Assembly: GCF_000971975.1 (NCBI RefSeq)
Contig: NZ_LAQO01000011.1
Coordinates: 124,001 to 188,000, forward strand
Direction of reading: 5' to 3'
Source: Paenibacillus algorifonticola
GTDB taxonomy: Bacteria; Bacillota; Bacilli; Paenibacillales; Paenibacillaceae
DNA length: 64,000 bases
Below are positions 25,946 through 34,095 of the stretch, in pieces (the stretch's first letter is position 1; each line of letters opens with the position of its first letter). The position numbers were made by a program, and so were the translations under genes. The notes below the pieces were generated by a model. That model ran no database searches and was not told the origin of the DNA. It was given only the letters and a program-made list of their open reading frames with translations.

Positions 25946-25990
25946 AGAGGTTATTCCTGATGTTTCATCATTAGGAATAGCCTCTTTTTT
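25946..25990 (+). terminator. Terminator after the SUKH/HEAT gene
   Basis: AGAGGTTATTCCT pairs with AGGAATAGCCTCT, followed by at least eight T. Confidence 0.9.
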
Positions 25991-26026
25991 TTGGCGCATA
26001 ATAGCTTCACGTGGGGTGATTTGGCT

Positions 26027-26659
26027 GTGAACGAAGGATATTTGTCGTTCTGGATTATGATTATGGCTTTCATATTAATGATGACTGGCTGGGCGGAATA
26101 TGTCGGAGCAGGGCGCTCGAAGCTAATCGTTGCCGTTTTATGTCTATTTTCGCAGCCGTTTCATTATCGTGTAACCGTTTATGGGACGGCCATTGAGATT
26201 TATGCGAGCGTTATGGTTGCGGCAGTCGCTGTCTGCTGGACCCTGCGTAGAGGTGCGGATGGCGAATCCAGACGATACCTGCTGTTATGTGCTTGCTTGA
26301 CTGGTATTATTTTGGGCGGCATTCAGAAGCTTTATCGGCTTGATCCGGTGTTTTATTGGATCGACCCTGTTTCGGATGGGGGTCTACTCGGTGGCTTGCT
26401 CGTATCTGCATTTTCAATGAAGCCGGGCCATCAATTTGGCATTTTGCTGCTGGCCGCTGTTCTGGCGGAATTAGCGAACGGGCTGTTATCAACTGGTATT
26501 TACATGGCTCGCATTGGCTCCTTGGCTTGGTGGGACAGCTTTTGGCTCGCTTTTGCCTATGCGCGAATCATCAGTATTGTTTTCCAATTACTTCGCGCTT
26601 CTTATAGCAAGGTGGCAGGAGCAGGTTGGAGAAATAAAGGAGGGAGCTCCCCGAAATGA
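26027..26659 (+). CDS. YphA-like integral membrane protein
   Basis: Start set at GTG 26027, behind GGGGTGA (26013-26019); 210 residues. A longer frame from 25991 would start inside the terminator. About six hydrophobic segments. The position just before the YIEGIA gene and der, as for yphA in B. subtilis, and the topology suggest a YphA counterpart; no motif confirms it. Function unknown. It overlaps the next gene by 4 nt (ATGA). Confidence 0.68.
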   Translation: MNEGYLSFWIMIMAFILMMTGWAEYVGAGRSKLIVAVLCLFSQPFHYRVTVYGTAIEIYASVMVAAVAVCWTLRRGADGESRRYLLLCACLTGIILGGIQKLYRLDPVFYWIDPVSDGGLLGGLLVSAFSMKPGHQFGILLLAAVLAELANGLLSTGIYMARIGSLAWWDSFWLAFAYARIISIVFQLLRASYSKVAGAGWRNKGGSSPK

Positions 26660-27561
26660 GCCATTTTTTAATTGCGAATAAGCAATTGCTTGGCGTATTG
26701 CTTGGAATGGCATTCGGCATTATAGCGAGGCTGCTGATGCTGAAAACCGATTATCGCCAATATCCGACTTATCCTCACGGTCGGATTATCCATATTTCGT
26801 TAGGCGTCATTGCGGCGGCGCTTGGCGCAGTAGCCGTTCCGGCGCTATACAGTAAAGACTATACGGCCATTACCTTTTTATCACTAGCGGCGCAGCAATT
26901 TCGGGATGTTCGCAAAATGGAGCGTGAGACGCTGACGAAAATCGACAGCCTGGAGCTCGTCAGCCGCGGAGCAACTTATATAGAGGGCATCGCGATGGTG
27001 TTTGAAGGACGCAATTACCTAGTGATTATGTCCTCGCTGCTTACTAGTCTTTTCGCCGTAATGGTCAATCTCTGGGTCGGCCTGCTGGCAGGAGGAATAT
27101 CACTGCTAATCGTCCATCATTTTCGTTCGGGCAAAACGCTGTCCCATATTATTTCGGCTGATACAGCGGAGGTGCGTGTGGATGGACCGGATCTGCTCGT
27201 CGGCGATATTTATATAATGAATGTGGGGCTTAAGTCAAATCAGGATATCATTCGCGAGCGTGGAATGGGCTTTATATTGACGCCTCTCAATGCGAACAGC
27301 AAGGTCACCATTAGTAATTTGGGCCAGCGTCAGGCGATTTTGTACGATTTGTCTACGATACTGGGTGTTTACCGGGATGATGGCGAACCGGCCTTAATTC
27401 CAATGGCGAAGCTCGATATGAAGGACGGAAGGCTTGCCGTATTTATGCTTCCTCAGGACAAGGACAAGAGGAAGGCGCTTAAGGTGATCGGACGCGTGCC
27501 GATTCTCGAATCGGCTGTACGTATGCCTACAGAAGCAAAAGTCAATAAGCAGGAGGGCTGA
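26656..27561 (+). CDS. YIEGIA family sporulation membrane protein
   Basis: 301 residues with the name-giving motif YIEGIA near residues 107-112, membrane segments at about 9-27, 45-65, 120-150, and a soluble C-terminal half. It lies upstream of der, where B. subtilis has yphB (seaA), reported to affect the spore envelope; whether the two are orthologous I infer from position. It overlaps the yphA-like gene and is followed 2 nt later by a small gene that is probably its partner. Confidence 0.82.
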   Translation: MSHFLIANKQLLGVLLGMAFGIIARLLMLKTDYRQYPTYPHGRIIHISLGVIAAALGAVAVPALYSKDYTAITFLSLAAQQFRDVRKMERETLTKIDSLELVSRGATYIEGIAMVFEGRNYLVIMSSLLTSLFAVMVNLWVGLLAGGISLLIVHHFRSGKTLSHIISADTAEVRVDGPDLLVGDIYIMNVGLKSNQDIIRERGMGFILTPLNANSKVTISNLGQRQAILYDLSTILGVYRDDGEPALIPMAKLDMKDGRLAVFMLPQDKDKRKALKVIGRVPILESAVRMPTEAKVNKQEG

Positions 27562-27563
27562 AA

Positions 27564-27743
27564 ATGGCCAATATTGTTGCAGTCGTTTCGAGCAACCGGG
27601 ATGTCTCAGGAGGCGGTGCACCGATCTTTTTCGCAGGCAGCGAGCAGGAGCTGGAGCAGACTGCTTTTCTGCTGGAGAAGATTTTAAATGCGAATGCCCA
27701 TAATCTAAAAAATGGCGTCATTATCCTCGTTAATCATCTTTAA
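27564..27743 (+). CDS. 59-residue partner of YIEGIA (capping complex subunit type)
   Basis: ATG 27564 behind AGGAGGGCTGAAA, stop TAA 27741-27743. It reads MANIVAVVSSNRDVSGGGA, then PIFFAGSEQELEQTAFLLE and ends NGVIILVNHL. A small soluble alpha/beta protein with a Gly-rich loop. Small proteins of this kind directly after YIEGIA genes are annotated in databases as a capping complex subunit for YIEGIA; I assign it from this memory plus position. No catalytic motif seen. Confidence 0.72.
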   Translation: MANIVAVVSSNRDVSGGGAPIFFAGSEQELEQTAFLLEKILNANAHNLKNGVIILVNHL

Positions 27744-27821
27744 GATGAAAAGTTAGCCAAGGCGGCTGTTTTTTGCTATGATGGTAAGCGTGAGAATTAC
27801 TGAAGGAGTGAATCGATAACT

Positions 27822-29144
27822 ATGGCAAGACCTGTTATCGCCATCGTCGGGCGCCCGAATGTGGGTAAGTCTACCATATTTAATCGGATAGTCGGCGACA
27901 GGCTGGCAATTGTAGAAGATAAGCCGGGGGTTACGAGGGATCGGCTGTACGGCACCGGAGAATGGAATGGCATAGCCTTTAATATTGTAGATACAGGCGG
28001 CATTGAAATTGATGGTGAAGATGAAATTATGAAATCGGTTCGGATGCAAGCCGAGCTGGCAATTGAAGAAGCGGATGTTATTATTTTTATGGCAGATGCG
28101 AAAGCGGGCCTTACTCATTCAGATGAAGAAGTGGGACAAATGCTGTTTCGCTCCCGCAAGCCTATCGTACTCGCTATTAACAAGGTGGACAATGCGGGAC
28201 GTATGGACGAGGTTTATGAGTTTTATGGCTTGGGCTTTGGCGAACCGATTGCCATTTCCGGCTCCCACGGCATGGGCATTGGCGATTTGCTGGATGCTGC
28301 CGTATCAAAGCTGCCTGAAATTGAAGATGTCGAATACGAGGACGACGTTATTCGCGTTGCCTTAATTGGACGTCCAAACGTAGGCAAATCCTCGCTTGTT
28401 AATGCGCTGCTTGGCGAAGAACGCGTTATCGTCAGCAATGTAGCAGGTACAACTCGCGATGCCATCGATACGCCTTTCGAGCGCGATGGACAGAAGTACG
28501 TGCTGATCGACACAGCCGGTATGCGCAAGCGCGGCAAAGTGTATGAATCCACGGAAAAATACAGCGTTATGCGTGCAATGAAAGCGATTGAACGCGCAGA
28601 CGTAGCCCTCATCCTGATTAACGGAGAGGAAGGCATTATTGAGCAGGACAAGCATATTGCAGGCTATGCGCATGAAGCGGGCAAAGCGTCTATTTTTGTC
28701 GTCAACAAATGGGATGTCGTCGAGAAGGACGAGAAAACGATGCAAGCTTTCTCACAGACGATTCGCGATCACTTCCTGTTTATGTCGTATGCGCCGATCG
28801 TTTATTTGTCCGCGCTTACGAAGTCCCGTCTACACAAGCTTCTGCCTGTTGTGAATCACGTTTCGGAGCAGCATGCTTTGCGTATCCAGACGCATTTGTT
28901 GAATGATATCGTTGGGGATGCGGTTGCTTACAACCCGCCGCCGACGGACAAAGGCAAACGTCTGAAAATCAACTATGTGACACAAGTGGCGACAAAACCG
29001 CCAACGATTGTCATTTTCGTCAACGAGCCAGAGATGATGCATTTCTCATATGAGCGTTATTTGGAAAATAAAATACGGGCAGCGTTTAATTTCGAAGGCA
29101 CGCCGCTACGGTTATTTACACGTCGTAAGTCAGACGAGGATTAG
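27822..29144 (+). CDS. der: Ribosome biogenesis GTPase Der (EngA)
   Basis: 440 residues with two consecutive GTPase domains. Domain 1: GRPNVGKST, DTGG and NKVD; domain 2 (from about residue 176): GRPNVGKSS, DTAG and NKWD; a KH-like domain with YERYLENKIR ends the protein. Der is needed for 50S subunit assembly. Start ATG behind GAAGGAGTGAATC. A possible extended -10 (TGCTATGAT, 27774-27782) lies 40 nt upstream. Confidence 0.96.
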   Translation: MARPVIAIVGRPNVGKSTIFNRIVGDRLAIVEDKPGVTRDRLYGTGEWNGIAFNIVDTGGIEIDGEDEIMKSVRMQAELAIEEADVIIFMADAKAGLTHSDEEVGQMLFRSRKPIVLAINKVDNAGRMDEVYEFYGLGFGEPIAISGSHGMGIGDLLDAAVSKLPEIEDVEYEDDVIRVALIGRPNVGKSSLVNALLGEERVIVSNVAGTTRDAIDTPFERDGQKYVLIDTAGMRKRGKVYESTEKYSVMRAMKAIERADVALILINGEEGIIEQDKHIAGYAHEAGKASIFVVNKWDVVEKDEKTMQAFSQTIRDHFLFMSYAPIVYLSALTKSRLHKLLPVVNHVSEQHALRIQTHLLNDIVGDAVAYNPPPTDKGKRLKINYVTQVATKPPTIVIFVNEPEMMHFSYERYLENKIRAAFNFEGTPLRLFTRRKSDED

Positions 29145-29156
29145 GGGAGAAGAGGC

Positions 29157-29765
29157 GTGCTGTACTCAGCCATTGCAGTTATTATCAGTTATTTATTAGG
29201 TTCCGTTTCATTCAGCATCGTCATTGCGAAATGGCTGAAAGGCATTGACATTCGCGAGCATGGCAGCGGCAATGCCGGGGCGACGAATACGATTCGCGTG
29301 CTCGGTAAAGGGCCGGGTATTACGGTCTTTTTGCTGGATATTGCAAAAGGGGTAGTCGCTGTGCTGCTGGGCCAGTGGCTCAGCGGGGGCGACGCCGAAA
29401 GCTGGACGCCTGTTTTATGCGGTCTTGCTGCCATAATAGGCCACAACTGGCCGATTTGGTTCCGCTTTAAAGGCGGCAAAGGCATAGCGACAACCGTTGG
29501 TGTCATTGCAACGCTTGCTTTCCTGCCGGCGCTGCTTGCGGGGATCGTCGCTATACTTGCGATTGCCATTACGCGCTTTGTATCGCTTGGTTCCTTGCTG
29601 TTCGCAGCATTGACGCCGATCTTTATTGCTTTGCTGAGTTTCTCCTTGCCACTGCTTTGCGCGAGCCTTGTATTATGCGTATTCGCGTTTGTCCGCCACA
29701 AGGCGAACATTGTGAAGCTGCTGAAGGGGACAGAGAACAAGCTTGGCGCAAAGAAAGGAATGTGA
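29157..29765 (+). CDS. plsY: Glycerol-3-phosphate acyltransferase PlsY
   Basis: 202 residues starting at GTG 29157. About five membrane segments and the PlsY signatures GSVSFS near residue 16, HGSGNAGATN near 36-45, GHNWPIWFRFKGGKGIATT near 97-115. It transfers acyl groups from acyl-phosphate to glycerol-3-phosphate. It lies next to gpsA, which supplies that substrate, so the two genes share a pathway. Confidence 0.95.
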   Translation: MLYSAIAVIISYLLGSVSFSIVIAKWLKGIDIREHGSGNAGATNTIRVLGKGPGITVFLLDIAKGVVAVLLGQWLSGGDAESWTPVLCGLAAIIGHNWPIWFRFKGGKGIATTVGVIATLAFLPALLAGIVAILAIAITRFVSLGSLLFAALTPIFIALLSFSLPLLCASLVLCVFAFVRHKANIVKLLKGTENKLGAKKGM

Positions 29766-29772
29766 GTCCAAT

Positions 29773-30807
29773 ATGGCAAAAGCAAAGACCGAGCAAGTGC
29801 GCCGTGCTGCGGTGCTTGTAGCGGGAAGCTGGGGGACAGCGCTTGCTTCCGTTCTGGCTCGTAACGGCTATGAGGTGCTGCTGTGGACGCGTAATACGGA
29901 GCAGGCTAGCAGCATCAATGAAAGCCGCATGAATGCTAAATATTTGCCAGGCGTAATGCTTCCGGAGGGCCTTAAGGCAACGGTCAGCTTGCAGGAAGCG
30001 CTCAGCGGAGCGGAGCTTGCCCTGTTCGTTGCGCCATCCGGCGCCATGCGGGAAGTGGCGAAGCAGGCCGCTCCTTTTCTTGCAGCTCAGACGCTTTGCG
30101 TCCATGCGACGAAGGGGTTTGAAGCCGATACGCTTAAGCGGATGACAACGGTGCTTTCCGAAGAGCTAGGTCGTGCGCCTGAGCAAATTGTTGTGCTGTC
30201 TGGCCCGAGCCATGCGGAGGAAGTCATTAAACGCCAGCCTACAACCGTTGTTGTCGCTTCGGCAGACATGAAAGCAGCTGAGCAAGCACAGGATGCTTTC
30301 ATGAGCTCCGATTTTCGCGTTTATACGAATCCGGATGTCGTTGGTGTCGAAGTAGCTGGCGCAATTAAAAATATTATCGCGCTCGGCGCTGGCTTATCAG
30401 ACGGACTTGGCTTCGGCGATAACGCCAAGGCGGCGCTGCTGACGCGCGGGCTTGCAGAGATTGGACGCCTGGGCGCGGCCATGGGCGCTAATCCGCTCAC
30501 CTTCGCTGGGCTTGCTGGTGTCGGCGATTTGGTTGTTACTTGTACAAGCAAGCACAGTCGCAACTGGCGTGCGGGGCATATGCTGGCGAATGGCACACCG
30601 CTCGGCGAGGTGCTCACCAAGATGGGCATGGTCGTCGAAGGCGTGCGTACGACGCGTGCCGCGTTTGAGCTGGCGAAGCGCTATGAGGTTGAAATGCCGA
30701 TTACCGCGCAATTGTACAAGGTGCTGTTCGAGGAGTTCTCGCCAAAAGCAGCTGTTGAGCATTTGATGGGCCGACTAAAAACCCATGAGATTGAAAGCAT
30801 CGGCTAA
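29773..30807 (+). CDS. gpsA: Glycerol-3-phosphate dehydrogenase [NAD(P)+]
   Basis: 344 residues; start ATG 29773 is preceded by AAAGGAATGTG, 7 nt after plsY. The nucleotide-binding loop reads VLVAGSWGTALA: the first Gly of the usual GAGSWG is Val here. The lysine and substrate segments GVEVAGAIKNIIALGAG and SRNWRAGHML are intact, as is the C-terminal helical domain. It makes sn-glycerol-3-phosphate from dihydroxyacetone phosphate for membrane lipids. Confidence 0.94.
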   Translation: MAKAKTEQVRRAAVLVAGSWGTALASVLARNGYEVLLWTRNTEQASSINESRMNAKYLPGVMLPEGLKATVSLQEALSGAELALFVAPSGAMREVAKQAAPFLAAQTLCVHATKGFEADTLKRMTTVLSEELGRAPEQIVVLSGPSHAEEVIKRQPTTVVVASADMKAAEQAQDAFMSSDFRVYTNPDVVGVEVAGAIKNIIALGAGLSDGLGFGDNAKAALLTRGLAEIGRLGAAMGANPLTFAGLAGVGDLVVTCTSKHSRNWRAGHMLANGTPLGEVLTKMGMVVEGVRTTRAAFELAKRYEVEMPITAQLYKVLFEEFSPKAAVEHLMGRLKTHEIESIG

Positions 30808-30909
30808 GACAGGCGCCTACACCAAACGATTGCCCTGCTCATATGATATCCCATCGGAGCTGAAGCTTAAGATCAACGAGCTACTGCGATTGCGATGGGA
30901 GGTAAGTGC

Positions 30910-31185
30910 ATGGGTAAAAATATTTCAAAAGATGTGCTTGGCGCAATTAATAAAAAAACAGGCAAAAATATTTCCGAAAACTCGGTTAAGAAGCTTGCCA
31001 GCGGTGTAACGGATTCGACGATGCAGAACGAAGCCGAACTTCGCAAGCTGATCAAGCAAGTGGCTGAGATGGCGAAGGTGCCTGTGGCGGAATCGACCAT
31101 AAACGATATTGTCAAAGCCGTTAAGGCGACCGGCATGAATATGAACAGCATGGAATCGCTTGTCAAAATGATGATCAAGAAGTAA
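30910..31185 (+). CDS. spoVIF: Stage VI sporulation protein F
   Basis: 91 residues from ATG 30910 behind GGGAGGT; an in-frame codon five earlier is less likely. The N-terminal pattern INKKTGKNISENSVKKLAS and the following VRxLIxxVAxMAxxPV-like helix fit the SpoVIF (YjcC) family. In B. subtilis SpoVIF acts late in spore coat assembly under sigma-K and GerE. It stands alone between gpsA and a terminator. Confidence 0.78.
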   Translation: MGKNISKDVLGAINKKTGKNISENSVKKLASGVTDSTMQNEAELRKLIKQVAEMAKVPVAESTINDIVKAVKATGMNMNSMESLVKMMIKK

Positions 31186-31289
31186 CAAGCGAAAACGGCT
31201 ATCGCCGTCCATGACGGGCAAAGCATCGTTTCGTGGAGAAATAGAAGCCGGGTTATAGGCGTAAAACTTATAAATCCTTATATTTGGGC

Positions 31290-31356
31290 AAAAGCGCAAA
31301 GCTTTGCTGCAGCGGAGCGATTCCGCTGCGGCAATTTTGCGCCTTTTGTCCTTTTT
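31290..31356 (+). terminator. Long imperfect terminator hairpin after spoVIF
   Basis: AAAAGCGCAAA and TTTTGCGCCTTTT outer arms, GCAGCGGA (31308-31316) and TCCGCTGC (31322-31329) at the tip, then CTTTTTTG. Confidence 0.75.
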
Positions 31357-31421
31357 TGCAGTCAATGATATAATATGGGTTGCATTTATTACATTGGTGA
31401 AGAGTGGGAGAAGAGTCGACT

Positions 31422-31601
31422 ATGGATGCTATGATGAAAATGTGGGTTTCGCTGATCGGCATCGGCTTAATGGCCATTTCGGCGGTTATCATTACATTTG
31501 CCCGGATCAAAACGAAGGGGATCGTCAAATTTATTTTATCGCTGATTGCTTTTGTTTTGCTGCTCATTGGTTTTATTTGCGGAGTCATTTCAATTATTTA
31601 A
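31422..31601 (+). CDS. DUF2768 small membrane protein (YphE-like)
   Basis: 59 residues from ATG 31422 behind GGGAGAAGAG. Two membrane segments: about 6-24 and 34-57. The pattern MKMWVSLIGIGLMAISAVII matches DUF2768, the YphE family, which in B. subtilis lies between gpsA and yphF, as here. Function unknown; a sporulation link is suspected from neighbours. TATAAT at 31369-31374 may be part of its promoter. Confidence 0.75.
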   Translation: MDAMMKMWVSLIGIGLMAISAVIITFARIKTKGIVKFILSLIAFVLLLIGFICGVISII

Positions 31602-31655
31602 CGGTTATACGAAAGGCATACATACATCCAGATAGAGAAGGGGACGGTTGCGTTT

Positions 31656-31952
31656 ATGATTGAGCTTACGGGGAGAACGAAAACGGCGATTGTAGAAGCG
31701 GAGGACGGGCTGTCGCTGCTGGATTTAGCGATGAAGCATAATGTGGATTTTGCTTTCTCCTGCACGCGTGGCACCTGCGCCCGCTGTCGCTGCCAAGTGA
31801 TCGAAGGAGCTAGCGGGCTTGAAGGAATAACGGACCAGGAATGGGATCGCATGGACCCTGAAGAGTTTGAGGAAGGCTATCGCCTTGCTTGTCAGGCGAT
31901 TGTAAAGTCTGTCGATGTGACCATTAAAGCGGTTAACAAGCCTTATTTTTAG
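31656..31952 (+). CDS. [2Fe-2S] ferredoxin A
   Basis: 98 residues, one plant-type ferredoxin domain. Cluster ligands Cys36, Cys41, Cys44 and Cys79 (CTRGTCARC and LACQA); an extra Cys46 lies next to them. It carries single electrons; the redox partner is unknown. A second, different ferredoxin gene follows 0.7 kb on, with a nucleotidyltransferase-fold gene in between. Spacing from AAGGGGA to ATG 31656 is long (about 13 nt). Confidence 0.9.
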   Translation: MIELTGRTKTAIVEAEDGLSLLDLAMKHNVDFAFSCTRGTCARCRCQVIEGASGLEGITDQEWDRMDPEEFEEGYRLACQAIVKSVDVTIKAVNKPYF

Positions 31953-32044
31953 CAGCAATGCGCGCTCTTCATTTATTGCTTTAACGGGCAGAGTGGTTTG
32001 ATAGAGAGAGCATCGCCATTATTTTGATGAAGGAAGTGCGAGTG

Positions 32045-32662
32045 ATGAGCATTAGAGGACGAATCGAGCAAGCGCTGGCCTCCATTGCCCAGCTGACAGC
32101 CGGAAGCGGTGCACCTTGGATAGTAGGGGGCAGCGCAGGGCTTATGCTGAGAGGTGCGGTGCTGACCAGCGAACCTAGAGACTTGGATTTATACACCGAT
32201 GAGGCTGACGTCGATCGTCTTCATGCCTTGCTGCAGCCTTTTTCCACAGATATTCCTGTATTGGATGAGACGGGCATTTACCGTTCCAGGCTGAGCCACT
32301 ATCTCATTGACGATGTACCCGTTGAGCTTGTAGGCGGATTTGTTGTGCGGGCACATGACAGCTGTTATGAGACGCAGGTGCGTTCTCTGCTGCTGCCTTA
32401 CGCTCAGCAAGTAACCGTTGGTAGAGGCGGCTCTGCTCCCGTTGCCACTGTGTCTGTTGTACCGCTGGCTCATGAGCTATGGTTTAATGTGCTTCGTGAT
32501 CGTCCAGATCGTTATGAGCTGATCATTGAAGCTTATTGTGAGGATGAAGCCCGCCACAAACCAGCGCTTGAGCAGCTGGAAAGCCGTAATCAGCTGAGCG
32601 CGGCGCTGAAAGCAGAGGTGCGCCGCTGGATAGCGGAGCAGCGAGTAGGGCAGCTGATATGA
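32045..32662 (+). CDS. Nucleotidyltransferase-fold protein
   Basis: 205 residues from ATG 32045, 8 nt after AAGGAAG. N-terminal WIVGGSAGLMLRG (about 25-37) and PRDLDLYTDE (44-53) are the GG/S and DxD parts of the MNT/polymerase-beta fold; ELVGGF may hold a third acidic site. The C-terminal third is helical and charged. Such folds include antitoxins, kanamycin-type transferases and tRNA enzymes; the substrate cannot be inferred. It overlaps the second ferredoxin gene by 4 nt. Confidence 0.72.
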   Translation: MSIRGRIEQALASIAQLTAGSGAPWIVGGSAGLMLRGAVLTSEPRDLDLYTDEADVDRLHALLQPFSTDIPVLDETGIYRSRLSHYLIDDVPVELVGGFVVRAHDSCYETQVRSLLLPYAQQVTVGRGGSAPVATVSVVPLAHELWFNVLRDRPDRYELIIEAYCEDEARHKPALEQLESRNQLSAALKAEVRRWIAEQRVGQLI

Positions 32663-33003
32663 GCGCCGAGGTGACGTTTCTGCCTTCTGGCAAAACAATC
32701 AAGGTGCGCCCCGGCACGACGCTGCTGGACGCGGCAAGACAAGCGGGCATTGCGGTAAGAACGCGCTGCGATGGCAGAGCGGCCTGCTTTATGTGCAAAA
32801 TGGAAGTAAAGCAGGGCAGCGAGCTGATGCCAATCGGTGATGTGGAGCGGCGAAAGCTTGCAGGCATGGATGATGGCATGAGGCTTTCTTGCCAAGCGCG
32901 TGTGAAGGGCAAGGTGCAGGCTGAAATTCCGATGGACCCACTTCGAGCGGCGGTGCTCCGGCAGCTGGCTAGGCAGACCGAGGAAGATGATAAGCTTTGG
33001 TAA
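32659..33003 (+). CDS. [2Fe-2S] ferredoxin B
   Basis: 114 residues; ATG 32659 overlaps the preceding stop (ATGA). Ferredoxin domain with ligands Cys37, Cys43, Cys46 and Cys78 in CDGRAACFMC and LSCQA: the first spacing is five residues against four in ferredoxin A, so the two are not recent duplicates. The C-terminal 25 residues are a helical extension. Co-translation with the nucleotidyltransferase-fold protein suggests a shared role. Confidence 0.88.
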   Translation: MSAEVTFLPSGKTIKVRPGTTLLDAARQAGIAVRTRCDGRAACFMCKMEVKQGSELMPIGDVERRKLAGMDDGMRLSCQARVKGKVQAEIPMDPLRAAVLRQLARQTEEDDKLW

Positions 33004-33031
33004 GGTTGCAAAGATAGGGGGACGTATTAAA

Positions 33032-33790
33032 ATGTTTAATTTTGTGCTTGCGCATCCGATTAGCCGCCAGCTATGGGCGCGGAGGGCAGCGCTGCTGGCA
33101 ACCGCCGCCGCGCTGCTGGTGTTAACCGGATGCATGTATCCGAATGATCGCCTATCGCAAAATCAAGGCGCTCCGAAAGAGGCGGTCCGCAATGTGCAGG
33201 CCGCGATTGATGAGTATAAGGCGGATACAGGTGTATTGCCAATCAAGAATAGCACGGCTGAAACGCCGCTATATGAGAAATTCATCCTTGATTTCGTTCC
33301 GCTGCAAGGAAAAGGGTATTTGGGTGATATTCCGTCCGCGGCGTTTGAGAAGGGCGGCAATTATTATTTTTTGATTACGGATGAAGAAACAGATCCTAAA
33401 GTTCGGCTGATGGATTTGCGCATTTATCAGCAGATTAACGATATTTCCAGCTGGGTGCAGGCGTACTCCACCGCTAATGCGGGCAAGCTTCCGAAGGGCG
33501 ACGAGGCTTATCCTGGCTTTTATTATGTGGATTACAATTTGCTTGGCAAAAAAGCGCCTACGATTGTCAGCAGCTACTCCAGCCTGACGATGGCGGCGAT
33601 GCTGGACGAGAAAGGCCAGGTTTATGCGGATTACGGCCCTGATATTATGCAGGCGATCCAGAAGGATGGCGAAACGTCCTTCGCTGCCGATTACGACCTG
33701 CGCGGGCTGTTGGTCGAGCGGGATGTGTTTGTGCCAGTAAAGGCTCCCGTATATTATTGGGTGGACGGGCAGCCGCAGGCGGTATCGTAA
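33032..33790 (+). CDS. YphF-like lipoprotein
   Basis: 252 residues from ATG 33032 behind AGGGGGACG. Lipoprotein signal with lipobox LTGC (Cys about 34), then CMYPNDRLSQNQ, VRNVQAAIDEYKADTGVLPI and a TDEETDPKVRLMDLR block, all close to B. subtilis YphF. It should be attached to the outer face of the membrane (or the intermembrane space of the forespore). Function unknown. It lies directly before spoIVA, as in Bacillus. Confidence 0.8.
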   Translation: MFNFVLAHPISRQLWARRAALLATAAALLVLTGCMYPNDRLSQNQGAPKEAVRNVQAAIDEYKADTGVLPIKNSTAETPLYEKFILDFVPLQGKGYLGDIPSAAFEKGGNYYFLITDEETDPKVRLMDLRIYQQINDISSWVQAYSTANAGKLPKGDEAYPGFYYVDYNLLGKKAPTIVSSYSSLTMAAMLDEKGQVYADYGPDIMQAIQKDGETSFAADYDLRGLLVERDVFVPVKAPVYYWVDGQPQAVS

Positions 33791-33829
33791 ACCTGTGATT
33801 ATTTGATCTTAATAAGCTTTTATTTTGGT

Positions 33830-33875
33830 ATCCTCCAAGCTTGATTCTTCGAGAATCGGTATGGAGGATTTTTTG
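33830..33875 (+). terminator. Terminator between yphF-like and spoIVA
   Basis: ATCCTCC (33830-33836) and GGAGGAT (33863-33869) with inner GATTCT/AGAATC, then TTTTT. The remaining 220 bases up to spoIVA must hold its promoter, but I could not assign a convincing sigma-E site. Confidence 0.85.
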
Positions 33876-34095
33876 CTGTATTGGCATACTGCAGCGGCAT
33901 TTCTCATATAACTCAATCTTGGAAGGGCAAGAACGTGACTTAAGCTTTAAAAGATTTCATAACAATCGTCATAATCGGAGAGCTGGAACAATAGGATATT
34001 ACTAGTCCTAAAAGCTGTACGAGTTGCGTCGCTGGCCTGCCCTCTTGTCCGGTGGAAGGCGGCGAACCGGGAAATCAATTGGGAGGGGATATTCA

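Noticed and set aside
30785..31009. 74-codon open frame overlapping gpsA and spoVIF
   Set aside because: Overlaps both real genes and has no recognisable start signal.
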